A stretch of 64,000 nucleotides of DNA from positions 86,118-150,117 of the forward strand of contig NZ_JAAALB010000014.1 in NCBI RefSeq assembly GCF_009905545.1, read 5' to 3'. The notes under the pieces were generated by a model. That model searched no databases, had not been told where the DNA came from, and worked only from the letters and a program-made list of their open reading frames with translations. Shown here one piece after another: positions 17,519-25,244 of the stretch. Source of the DNA: Cellulophaga sp. BC115SP (GTDB lineage Bacteria; Bacteroidota; Bacteroidia; Cytophagales; Spirosomataceae). The position numbers and the translations under genes are program-made. The stretch's first letter is position 1, and every line of letters begins with the position of its first letter.

Positions 17519-18592
17519 ATGAAACATCTCTTCTTTTTTATGATGTGCTTTGTGTCGCCATTTTATCATTGGGGACAAAATCTAGTAAAATTTGTACCCT
17601 TACAAACAAGCGAACCTCCGCTTACTCCTACGTACTTCTACATCGAAAAAGTATCAGATATTCGAAACAACTCTTCTCGAATTGGCCATGCCTATGGAAT
17701 TGATAATGCTTTGTTACAACTCAAGCCAAGTTATTCGTTAAGCAAGTATAGTCGTAGTTTTTTCCGTAATCCTATACGTCGAGATACGCTTGACTATGCC
17801 ATTACCATTCATATCAAAAATCTAGATATACAAGAAAAAATTAAGGATAATATGATTCATGGTGAATGTGGCATTGAACTAGTATTTTCTTTTGATAGAG
17901 CTGGAACGGATGTGGTATTAACCAGTTTCAAAAGTAAAACCCTTTTCAAACGCTCATTAGGGGAGTACGACAATTATCAGAAAATGATTGAGAAATTATT
18001 CCGAAGAGGGGCCGAACACCTCAATCAATGGATGTCTTTGAATTATGACAAAAATCCAATCCTTGCAAGGTCTCTTGTAATAAATATTCTCCCTGATTAT
18101 CAAATCGATCATCCAGATAAAGGCGATACGCTATTTTGGAGTACTGCAAGACCGTTACGATGGAGCGATTTTCATGGAAAACCTCCTGTTTTTACACCTT
18201 ATGCGGCCCAAGTTTTTTCAAACTTTGAATATATTGGAGAGGTAAAATTTCATAAAGGAGTCCTTACTGCCAATTTGCAATTTAAAGCTTACATCTTAAA
18301 ATCTTCTTCTTGGAACGCCCGTGCAGGTAATAGCGAATCGGCCTTAGACCATGAACAACTACATTTTGATATTACGAAAACTATCATTGAAAAATTCAAA
18401 GAAAAGGCTCGCCAAATTACTTCTGTGGAGGATTATGACAGCGAAATTCAATTGCTATTTATTGATATGTATCGACTCATGAATAAACTTCAGAAAAAAT
18501 ATGATGCCGAAACCAATCACTCCATCAACATAATTGATCAAGAACGTTGGCGAATGGAAGTGAGAAATGAGTTGAGAGGGCATGGGATATGA
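17519..18592 (+). CDS. DUF922-like exported protein with an HExxH motif
   Basis: 357 residues. A short hydrophobic start (HLFFFMMCFVSPFYHWGQ) suggests export. The C-terminal half (about 205-357) resembles the DUF922 family: RPLRWSDFHGKP (~211-222), SNFEYIG, then ALDHEQLHFDIT with His278-Glu279-x-x-His282, and the family-like YDAETNHS followed by QERWRMEV. The HExxH arrangement suggests a zinc metallopeptidase, but no experimental function is known to me. The N-terminal ~200 residues are unrecognised. The gene stands alone, between a divergent small gene and a convergent haem-binding protein gene. Confidence 0.7.
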   Translation: MKHLFFFMMCFVSPFYHWGQNLVKFVPLQTSEPPLTPTYFYIEKVSDIRNNSSRIGHAYGIDNALLQLKPSYSLSKYSRSFFRNPIRRDTLDYAITIHIKNLDIQEKIKDNMIHGECGIELVFSFDRAGTDVVLTSFKSKTLFKRSLGEYDNYQKMIEKLFRRGAEHLNQWMSLNYDKNPILARSLVINILPDYQIDHPDKGDTLFWSTARPLRWSDFHGKPPVFTPYAAQVFSNFEYIGEVKFHKGVLTANLQFKAYILKSSSWNARAGNSESALDHEQLHFDITKTIIEKFKEKARQITSVEDYDSEIQLLFIDMYRLMNKLQKKYDAETNHSINIIDQERWRMEVRNELRGHGI

Positions 18593-18644
18593 ATTTGAAA
18601 ATTGGCAAATTTGAAGATTTGAAAATTTGAAGCCATGAGTTTTA

Positions 18645-18695
18645 ATAATAGATACGACCATAACTTCTCATGAAACTATCAACCGTATCTATTAT
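18645..18695. terminator. Inverted repeat between convergent genes
   Basis: ATAATAGATACG (18645-18656) is perfectly complementary to 18684-18695, with a 27-base loop. It may serve as a terminator-like structure for the DUF922-like and haem-binding genes. Confidence 0.5.
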
Positions 18696-18750
18696 CACAA
18701 ATATCTACTATAATCGGAGAGCATATTGCCTACGGCTTACAGCCTAATGT

Positions 18751-19206
18751 CTATTTAGCTAAACTATCCTGTAAGGCTTTTGCCCAAGTGGCGATGGCTT
18801 TGGAGTCTTGATCTGACAAAATCGCATCTTTGTGAATCCAAGTATATGAGTCGAGTGGCATCCAATGGTCGGTTACGGCTTCGGCTACCTCTTCTAATTT
18901 ATGTGCAGCTTTTTTCTTTGGATAGCTCGCAAATTCAGAGAAATTCAATTCGTCTTTTCCTTCCTCTACATGATGGTTGAGCCACCAACCTACTGGCTGA
19001 ATATTGCTATACCAAGGATAGGTGGTATTGTTGGAATGACAATCATAGCACGATACTTTCAAGGCTTTTTGTACGTCTGCGGGTACGTCATAGTGCTTCG
19101 TAATATCATTGGCGCTCACACCCTCGGATTGATTTTTGGCAGGACGAATAAATTGAATAGCTACTGCCAATACAGCAATACCAATAAGAATACGTTGTTT
19201 GTTCAT
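18751..19206 (-). CDS. Haem-binding-domain (Haem_bd) protein, single CxxCH
   Basis: A 151-residue membrane-anchored or exported c-type haem protein. The start at 19206 begins MNKQRILIGIAVLAVAIQFI, a typical anchor; the frame extends further upstream but with no leader. Cys53-x-x-Cys56-His57 (SCYDCHS) is the haem attachment site. TYPWYSNIQPVGWW and HWMPLDSYTWIH (the latter with a Met that could be the distal ligand) match the Haem_bd family seen in Bacteroidota. The probable role is periplasmic electron transfer or haem sensing. The upstream flank holds a palindromic repeat (19298-19341). Confidence 0.87.
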   Translation of the reverse strand: MNKQRILIGIAVLAVAIQFIRPAKNQSEGVSANDITKHYDVPADVQKALKVSCYDCHSNNTTYPWYSNIQPVGWWLNHHVEEGKDELNFSEFASYPKKKAAHKLEEVAEAVTDHWMPLDSYTWIHKDAILSDQDSKAIATWAKALQDSLAK

Positions 19207-19555
19207 AATCTGAAGAGTTTTGTTAAATAATGGTTTGATGGCAAAGGCTCGAAATTGCATCGAATACCTTATTTGTAATGATAAAACACTTTACTTTACT
19301 AGTTCAAGACTTAGTCTTGGAGTCATTTTTTTGACAGTTTGAAGCTATTTTTTAGAAAAAGTAAAAAAGTAAAAATACCTGAGTGACACTTTCTCGTTTT
19401 GTCCAGTAATCAGGTACGTAGCACACTGATATACTATTAACTAATAACTTCATTTTACTTAATCCTACTTGTATCAATTTAAGAATATTATTCAAAATGG
19501 GAAAACACTTTGTATTTCTTTATTTTTAAATGTCATTTTATCAACCAACTAAAAT
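19207..19555. other. Divergent spacer with a palindromic repeat
   Basis: This 349-base region separates divergent haem-binding and fdhD genes. Apart from the palindromic element it holds AT-rich sequence without a recognisable gene. Both promoters should be here; I could not define them. Confidence 0.4.
19298..19341 (-). repeat. Palindromic dispersed element, copy 2 of 5
   Basis: Read on the minus strand it matches the family consensus: AAACTGTC, a short AT stretch, then CTCCAAGACTAAGTCTTG and AACTAGT. The core is intact. Confidence 0.75.
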
Positions 19556-20398
19556 ATGCAACCACAAGTAAAGCCTGTTCAGGTGATAAAATATAGTAGC
19601 CAATCTCTTGAAAAAGAGATGGATGATTTAGTAATTGTAGAAGAACCTTTGGCTATTAGGATTGGGTATGGTGCTAGTCATCAACGCTTACAAAAAAACC
19701 TTACCGTTACGATGCGCACCCCAGGGCATGATTTCGAATTGACCTTAGGTTTTCTGTATTCTGAAGGAATCATTCAACATCTTTCGCAGGTGCAATCTAT
19801 TCGTTACTGCACTGAATTACAACGACTAGAAGAACATGAAAATATTGTTAGGGTAGAATTAAGCCCTGATTTAGATTTGAGTCAAACCCTATATGAGCGA
19901 AATTTCATGGCATCTTCGAGCTGTGGGATTTGTGGAAAAGCACAAATTGAATCGCTCGAACAACAACAGTGTCTTACTCTCAAGAATTGGGAATATCGTA
20001 TTTCTCCCACATTTTTGTGGGAAATAGAAGAGAAACTCACACAAAATCAAAGTCTTTTTTCTTATACAGGTGGCGCCCATGCAGTGGCTATTTATGAAAA
20101 CACTGGCGAATTGGTTTTACTCCGTGAAGATATAGGTCGACACAATGCTTTAGATAAAGTAATCGGAGCTAAATTAGGACTAGAGAAACAAGCCATGGCT
20201 CCTATCCTTGTACTGAGTAGCCGAGTTAGCTATGAAATGATTCAGAAAAGTATTATGGCCCAATTTCCAATTATAGTGGCAGTAGGTGCACCATCAAGTT
20301 TAGCGGTAGAACTGGCAAAACAATTTGGTATTACATTGATTGCTTTTTTACGAAAAGGAAAGTTTAATGTCTATACGCATGAGTTTAGGGTACAATAG
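19556..20398 (+). CDS. fdhD: FdhD, formate dehydrogenase accessory sulfurtransferase
   Basis: A 280-residue cytoplasmic protein needed to sulphurate the molybdenum cofactor of formate-dehydrogenase-type enzymes. The functional cysteines are visible as Cys123-x-x-Cys126 in SSSCGICGKAQIE. Other landmarks are the TPGHDFELTLGFLYSEGII segment (~55-73), TGGAHAVAIY (~176) and LREDIGRHNALDKVIG (~194-209), all conserved in FdhD. The gene lies about 200 bases upstream of a YdeP-type molybdoenzyme gene, its presumed client. A palindromic element lies in between. Confidence 0.95.
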   Translation: MQPQVKPVQVIKYSSQSLEKEMDDLVIVEEPLAIRIGYGASHQRLQKNLTVTMRTPGHDFELTLGFLYSEGIIQHLSQVQSIRYCTELQRLEEHENIVRVELSPDLDLSQTLYERNFMASSSCGICGKAQIESLEQQQCLTLKNWEYRISPTFLWEIEEKLTQNQSLFSYTGGAHAVAIYENTGELVLLREDIGRHNALDKVIGAKLGLEKQAMAPILVLSSRVSYEMIQKSIMAQFPIIVAVGAPSSLAVELAKQFGITLIAFLRKGKFNVYTHEFRVQ

Positions 20399-20427
20399 CA
20401 GTGGGCAGTTATTGCTTCAGTTTTAAT

Positions 20428-20468
20428 ACTGTTTAAAAATAAGTCCAAGACAATTTCTTGAACTAGTA
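20428..20468 (+). repeat. Palindromic dispersed element, copy 3 of 5 (diverged)
   Basis: ACTGTTTAAAAATAAGTCC is followed by AAGACAATTTCTTGAACTAGT. The core has diverged in the middle but the flanks match the family. Confidence 0.65.
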
Positions 20469-20597
20469 TTTTTAAGTTTATCCAATAATAACATATCCGT
20501 GACTTTATTTGAAAGTTCCATTCTAATTACAAGCATTTTCAAATAACTGATAACGTCTTCTTAGAAATTCCAAAATGCTTAACAATTTGCCATTACT

Positions 20598-22895
20598 ATG
20601 AATACAATAAATCAACAACCTTCCGCGCAGCCTCCACAGGATCTGACAGGACTACAGCAAACTGAACCTGCTCATGTAGCAGCTGGTTTTAAGGCGGTAA
20701 GTAATGCCATCAAACACGTTTTTGGTGCGATGAATGTGGCTAGAGGTACGAAGATATTATTGACACTCAATCAAAAAGGTGGGGTAGATTGTCCTTCTTG
20801 TGCTTGGCCCGACCCTGATGGCGAGCGTTCATCTATTGCAGAATATTGTGAAAATGGCGCCAAAGCCATTGCCGAAGAGGCAACAACACTAAAGACTGGT
20901 CCCGTATTTTTTCAAAGATATAGTATCCAAGAACTTTCCGAAAAATCTGATTATTGGCTCGGTCAACAAGGGCGTTTGACCCACCCTATGATGGTTCGAG
21001 AAGGAGAAACTCATTATCGTAAGATTGAATGGGATGAGGCACTTGACCTAATCGCCGAGCACCTCAATGCACTCCCCTCGCCTGACGACGCCATATTTTA
21101 TACTTCAGGTAGAACCTCCAACGAAGCGGCATTTTTATATCAATTATTTGCTCGACAATTAGGAACCAACAACCTTCCCGATTGCTCCAATATGTGTCAC
21201 GAATCAAGTGGTTCGGCATTAGGCGAGCAATTAGGTTTGGGAAAAGGCTCGGTAACCCTCGAAGACTTTAATCATGTGCAAGTGATTATGATTTTGGGGC
21301 AAAATCCTGGCACAAATCATCCTCGAATGCTCACAGCATTGGAAGAAGCCAAGAAAAACGGTGCTAAAATCGTATCTGTAAATCCTCTGGTAGAAGCGGG
21401 TTTATTGGCATTTAAACATCCTCAACATTTGAGCGATATGCTTGGGAGTGGCACCAAATTGAGCGACCATTATTTACAGATAAAAATCAACTCGGATATT
21501 GCTCTCATCAAGGCTCTATTGTTATTATTGGTCAGAAAAGAAGCTACTATCGGGAATGTATTCGACCATGATTTTATTCAAAAAAACACCCTTGGGTTCG
21601 AAGAGTTCTTGACAGATTTGAGTCAGTATAAGCTTGAAGACTTAGTCAAAGAATGTGGCATCAGCCTTGAACAGATAGAAGAAGTAGCCGATTTATTGGC
21701 TAATTCTCAACGCATTATTGCCTGTTGGGCAATGGGACTAACCCAACACAAAAACTCAGTAGTTACCATTCAGGAATTAGTTAACCTACTTTTGCTTAAA
21801 GGAAGTATTGGCAAGCAAGGTGCTGGCACTTGTCCCGTACGAGGGCATTCCAATGTACAGGGTGATCGTACAATGGGTATTTTTGAAAGACCTTCAAAAG
21901 CTTTTTTACAAAAAATAGAAGAAAACTTTGGGTTTACACCACCACAAAAACATGGTTATGATGTTGTGGCAGCCATAAAAGCCATGCAAGCATCCAGTGG
22001 CAAGGTATTTATGGGTATGGGAGGCAATTTTCTTTCTGCCACACCCGATACCGAATTTACGGCAAAGGCTTTACGCAATTGTGCACTTACTGTGCATGTT
22101 TCCACAAAACTGAATAGAAGTCACTTAATCCATGGTAAAACAGCGTTAATTTTACCTGCCATGGGGCGTACCGATGAAGACCGTCAGGCGGGTGGAGCGC
22201 AGTTTGTGACTACCGAAAACTCGATGGGGGTAGTTCAAATGTCGAAAGGAAACCTCACTCCTCCTGCCCCAACGGTTTGGAGCGAACCAAAAATTATTGC
22301 TGAAATAGCACAACGTACCCTTAAAAAGCGCACTCAGCTAGACTGGCTTTCGTTGACACATCATTATGATTCTATCAGGGATTTAATCGAAAAAACGATT
22401 CCAGGTTTTGAAGATTATAATGAAAGAGTTCGCCAAGATGGTGGGTTTTATTTGCCCAATGGACCACGAGAAGGTGTATTTACCAACACAGCACAAAAAG
22501 CTTTATTCAAAATTTGTCCTCTCGAAACAATTCAGTTGGCAACCGATGAATACCTAATGATGACGATTCGTACTCATGACCAGTTCAATACTACTGTTTA
22601 TGGCTTGGATGACCGCTACAGAGGTATTTTCAACGAAAGAAGAGTCATTTTAATGAACCAAGAGGATATTACTGAGGCTGGTTTACAGCAATATGACTTA
22701 GTGGATTTACATAACTATCATGGAGGTGTACATCGTTTGGCAGAAAAATTCATTGTGGTTCCTTACAATATTCCACGCCAAAACGTCGCAACCTATTTCC
22801 CTGAAGCCAACGTGCTAGTACCTATCGACAGTGTTGCCGATGTGAGTAATACTCCAACCTCAAAATCCGTCATAATCAAGTTGACAAAAGTGTAA
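20598..22895 (+). CDS. FdhF/YdeP-family molybdopterin oxidoreductase
   Basis: A 765-residue molybdenum enzyme of the FdhF/YdeP family (formate-dehydrogenase-like). The N-terminus has CPSCAWPDPDGERS (~67-80), the family's CxxC-containing opening. LPDCSNMCHESSGSALG (~193-209) carries the likely cysteine ligand of the metal. CPVRGHSNVQGDRTMGI (~414-430) and MGRTDEDRQAGGAQFVTTENSMG follow, and the C-terminal ~150 residues are the molydop-binding domain with TIRTHDQFNTTVYGLDDRYRGI. No beta or gamma FDH subunit is adjacent, so electron acceptor and substrate are unknown. FdhD upstream supports an FDH-like cofactor. Confidence 0.92.
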   Translation: MNTINQQPSAQPPQDLTGLQQTEPAHVAAGFKAVSNAIKHVFGAMNVARGTKILLTLNQKGGVDCPSCAWPDPDGERSSIAEYCENGAKAIAEEATTLKTGPVFFQRYSIQELSEKSDYWLGQQGRLTHPMMVREGETHYRKIEWDEALDLIAEHLNALPSPDDAIFYTSGRTSNEAAFLYQLFARQLGTNNLPDCSNMCHESSGSALGEQLGLGKGSVTLEDFNHVQVIMILGQNPGTNHPRMLTALEEAKKNGAKIVSVNPLVEAGLLAFKHPQHLSDMLGSGTKLSDHYLQIKINSDIALIKALLLLLVRKEATIGNVFDHDFIQKNTLGFEEFLTDLSQYKLEDLVKECGISLEQIEEVADLLANSQRIIACWAMGLTQHKNSVVTIQELVNLLLLKGSIGKQGAGTCPVRGHSNVQGDRTMGIFERPSKAFLQKIEENFGFTPPQKHGYDVVAAIKAMQASSGKVFMGMGGNFLSATPDTEFTAKALRNCALTVHVSTKLNRSHLIHGKTALILPAMGRTDEDRQAGGAQFVTTENSMGVVQMSKGNLTPPAPTVWSEPKIIAEIAQRTLKKRTQLDWLSLTHHYDSIRDLIEKTIPGFEDYNERVRQDGGFYLPNGPREGVFTNTAQKALFKICPLETIQLATDEYLMMTIRTHDQFNTTVYGLDDRYRGIFNERRVILMNQEDITEAGLQQYDLVDLHNYHGGVHRLAEKFIVVPYNIPRQNVATYFPEANVLVPIDSVADVSNTPTSKSVIIKLTKV

Positions 22896-22909
22896 AACTA
22901 AAATTATTT

Positions 22910-22990
22910 ACAGGCAATAGGCTCTAAGCCGTAGGCAATAAGCTAAAAGTTGTGCTTACCGAAAACCGATTGCCGAAAGCCCAAAGCCTA
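22910..22990. repeat. Spacer repeat of the GCTCTAAGCCGTAGGC family
   Basis: GGCTCTAAGCCGTAGGCAAT near 22919-22938 and weakly complementary AAAGCCTAAAC near 22982-22994 flank GCTTACCGAAAACCGATTGCCG. The words match the inverted repeat at 5090-5171. It lies directly before the next gene. Confidence 0.45.
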
Positions 22991-22999
22991 AACTAACAC

Positions 23000-24256
23000 A
23001 TGTCTAAAAGAACTGGTGGTTATTTGGCAGGAAGAGTCCCTGCCGATGCCAAAAGAAGAATTGCTAAAAGTCAAAAAGCATTACCACAAAAGGTAGATTT
23101 ACGTCCATTTTTAACCTCTATTGAAGAGCAAGTGGGCAACAGTTGCGTAGCCAATGCGTTGGCTGGTGCGTATGAATATCTTGCTAAAAGAGAATTAGGT
23201 GACTCCGAAGATGTAAGTCGCTTGTTCATCTATTTCAATGCTCGATATATTGGTGACAATCATGATAAAGACGAAGGTTCATATATGGAATATGCCATTC
23301 AGGGCTTAAAAGAATATGGCGCCTGTGCCGAAAATCTTTGGCCAAATGAGTATGACTATGTCAACGACGAACCAAGTTCTGAGGCTTATGACCAAGGCGG
23401 TAATTTCAAGATTGTAGATGCCGAATTTATCGAAACGGATCTCAATCTTTGGCGTGAAACTTTGGCAGATGGCTACCCTATTGCTTTTGCCCTAAATACA
23501 TTCAATTCTTTTGATGATGCTTCCAAAAACAAAGGGCGCGTTCCCATGCCTCGCAAATCGGATAATGTTCGGGAAGAACACGGTTGGCATGCCATGCTAT
23601 GTGTAGGATATTCAGATATTGATAAGGTATTTATTGTTCGTAATTCTTGGGGTGTTGAATGGGGTGACAAAGGTTATTGCTATATTCCTTACGACTATGT
23701 TATGAACGAGGAGTTTAATGGTCAAGATAGCTGGATTATTAAATCTGTCGAAAACCTTGATTATAGCGAAGGAGTGGAAGTAGAAGACGATTCTTCGTAT
23801 TTCTATGATGAGGACTATCTGGTCATCAACGATTTTTATGTATATACTGAAGATACGGATGCTTTTCTTGAAGATTTGGAAAGTCTATTAGATGAATATG
23901 TCGAAGAGGAAGAAAACTATTATTTCGAATATGAAATCGATGAGGATGATAACGGGACTTATGTACAATTAACCGAATTTTATCTTTATACAGAAAATGA
24001 AGAAGATTTCCTATCTGATTTAGAAGATTTAGCCATCGAATATGGAGACGAAGATGGTTATGATTACAGTATAGAAGGTGCGGAAGAAGAAGAAGAAGAA
24101 GAAGATGATGATGATGATGATGATGAAGAGGAAGACGACGAAGAGGATGAAGAAGACGAAGAGGACGAAGAAGAGGAAGAAGAAGAAGAGGACGAAGAAG
24201 AGGAAGACGACGAAGAAGAAGAGGATGATACCCGTAATAAAAGAAAACGTAAGTAA
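23000..24256 (+). CDS. Papain-fold (C1A-like) peptidase with hyperacidic C-terminal tail
   Basis: 418 residues without a signal peptide, so cytoplasmic. The papain-like domain (~30-250) has Gln44 and Cys49 in EEQVGNSCVANAL, His197 in GWHAMLCVG and Asn215 in VRNSWGVEWGDKGY; all catalytic residues are present. No long propeptide is seen. Two related segments follow: FYVYTEDTDAFLEDLESLLDEY (split: FYVYTEDTDAF at ~279 and FYLYTENEEDF at ~327), each followed by an acidic helix. From about 361 to 410 the protein is almost entirely Asp/Glu, then ends TRNKRKRK. The DNA for this tail is a (GAA)7(GAT)7 microsatellite plus GAA/GAC mixtures. The function is unknown; the acidic tail might bind basic proteins or metal ions. 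DUF3052-like gene follows. Confidence 0.85.
   Translation: MSKRTGGYLAGRVPADAKRRIAKSQKALPQKVDLRPFLTSIEEQVGNSCVANALAGAYEYLAKRELGDSEDVSRLFIYFNARYIGDNHDKDEGSYMEYAIQGLKEYGACAENLWPNEYDYVNDEPSSEAYDQGGNFKIVDAEFIETDLNLWRETLADGYPIAFALNTFNSFDDASKNKGRVPMPRKSDNVREEHGWHAMLCVGYSDIDKVFIVRNSWGVEWGDKGYCYIPYDYVMNEEFNGQDSWIIKSVENLDYSEGVEVEDDSSYFYDEDYLVINDFYVYTEDTDAFLEDLESLLDEYVEEEENYYFEYEIDEDDNGTYVQLTEFYLYTENEEDFLSDLEDLAIEYGDEDGYDYSIEGAEEEEEEEDDDDDDDEEEDDEEDEEDEEDEEEEEEEEDEEEEDDEEEEDDTRNKRKRK
24083..24124 (+). repeat. Coding microsatellite (GAA)7(GAT)7
   Basis: Seven GAA triplets (24083-24103) are followed by seven GAT triplets (24104-24124) inside the acidic tail of the C1-like peptidase gene. Slippage here would change tail length without a frameshift. 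Confidence 0.9.
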
Positions 24257-24264
24257 CACAAATT

Positions 24265-24308
24265 ACTAGTCCAAGGCTAAGTCTTGGACTTCTCTCTTAA
24301 AACAGTTT
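24265..24308 (-). repeat. Palindromic dispersed element, copy 4 of 5
   Basis: ACTAGTCCAAGGCTAAGTC followed by TTGGACT makes a nearly perfect palindrome of 22 bases; AAAACAGTTT follows. It is in reverse orientation relative to copies 1, 3 and 5, and lies just after the C1-like gene stop. Confidence 0.75.
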
Positions 24309-24353
24309 ATAAACTGACTAAATATTTGAAGATTCTTTCGAAATTCTTAGACT

Positions 24354-24821
24354 ATGGCAAGCCTTTTTTCAAAACTTAATTACAAAGGTCAGAGTACCGT
24401 TTTGGTACTTGGTGCACCAGAATCCTTTGAGCAGGCATTGGATGAAATTGTTGGACAAGCTCAAATTCTAACTGCTATCGAGGATACCGAAGTCATTGAT
24501 TTTGTTCTCAGTTTTGTAATGACTTTACAAGAAATTGAAAAAAGCATCAATGCCATAGCACCCAAATTGGGCAAGGATGCTACCGTATGGTTTTGCTACC
24601 CCAAAGGAACATCCAAAAAATACCGATGTGAGTTCAATCGTGATACTGGTTGGGCGGCTGTTGCGGCACATAACCTCGAAACCGTTCGTATGGTGGCTAT
24701 TGATGAAGATTGGAGTGCATTACGCTTTAGAGATGTGGCTTTTGTCAAAAAAATTACTCGTCGAGAAAGTTTTGCTCTTACCGAAGAAGCTAAAACCCGC
24801 ACCACACAAAAAGATGTTTAG
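24354..24821 (+). CDS. DUF3052-like small protein
   Basis: 155 residues, no signal peptide or membrane segment. The C-terminal half reads WFCYPKGTSKKYRCEFNRD (~82-100) then AIDEDWSALRFR (~120-131). This resembles the DUF3052 pattern of a Tyr-Pro-Lys, an Arg-Asp-Thr-Gly-Trp and a final Asp-x-Trp-Ser-Ala-x-Arg-Phe. No biochemical function is known to me. The spacing of 97 bases from the C1-like peptidase gene, with a palindromic element between, leaves co-transcription uncertain. A MITE-like element begins at its stop codon. Confidence 0.7.
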   Translation: MASLFSKLNYKGQSTVLVLGAPESFEQALDEIVGQAQILTAIEDTEVIDFVLSFVMTLQEIEKSINAIAPKLGKDATVWFCYPKGTSKKYRCEFNRDTGWAAVAAHNLETVRMVAIDEDWSALRFRDVAFVKKITRRESFALTEEAKTRTTQKDV

Positions 24822-24824
24822 TGT

Positions 24825-25029
24825 ATGTTTAAATTTTATAAGTCCTGAAAAATAAAAAAATTTGTACTTATTTTTTCTGAAATCCTGCTGTTTGAGCCGT
24901 AGGCGAGTTTAGGATTTCTTGACTTTCTTTTGTTACTTTTCTTGTGTCAAGACAAGAAAAGTAAGGAGTGGCGAACAGAAATTTTGTTTCTTCTACAAAT
25001 GCCAAATAAAATTTTTAAACATACTCTTA
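24825..25029 (+). repeat. MITE-like dispersed element, copy 2
   Basis: Closely similar to 10884-11094, including the perfect hairpin TTACTTTTCTTGT / ACAAGAAAAGTAA (24933-24945, 24952-24964). Ends are GTATGTTTAAATTTTAT at left and, reversed, GTATGTTTAAAAATTTTAT at right. Same orientation as copy 1. It lies between the DUF3052-like gene and the fructan locus and its frame yields a spurious short protein that I do not accept. Confidence 0.85.
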
Positions 25030-25050
25030 GTTGACTTAGATACCCAGACC

Positions 25051-25153
25051 TGTAACGATTTTGATAGTCATGTAACATTTTTAATATTTCCACTTTTCAA
25101 TATTAAAATAACCATCTAACTATCAATACATTACAAAAATGTAACATTTTTAA
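25051..25153 (+). promoter_or_regulatory. Candidate operator region upstream of the GH32 gene
   Basis: ATGTAACATTTTTAA occurs exactly twice (25070-25084 and 25139-25153) and the related TGTAACGATTTT at 25051-25062. Between them, ATCAATACATTA (25122-25133) with AATGTA four bases on forms an imperfect dyad. The same dyad, with the same spacing, occurs upstream of the sugar porter (29729-29750). Likely bound by the AraC-type output domain of the hybrid regulator; inferred. Confidence 0.5.
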
Positions 25154-25244
25154 AGGTATCTGTTCATTTTACAAAAGAAGGATTATCAAGGTCATAGTAG
25201 TTTTGAATGACAAAACATTCAAATTCCATATTTCTAACAAAACT

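Noticed and set aside
24029..24261. Poly-Ser and poly-Phe/Ile frames on the minus strand
   Set aside because: They are the antisense reading of the GAA/GAT microsatellite in the C1-like peptidase gene.
24919..25119. A short frame starting MTFFCYFSCV, also at the start of the frame at 10983
   Set aside because: It lies within the MITE-like element in both places and reads through hairpins; it is a by-product of the repeat, not a gene.
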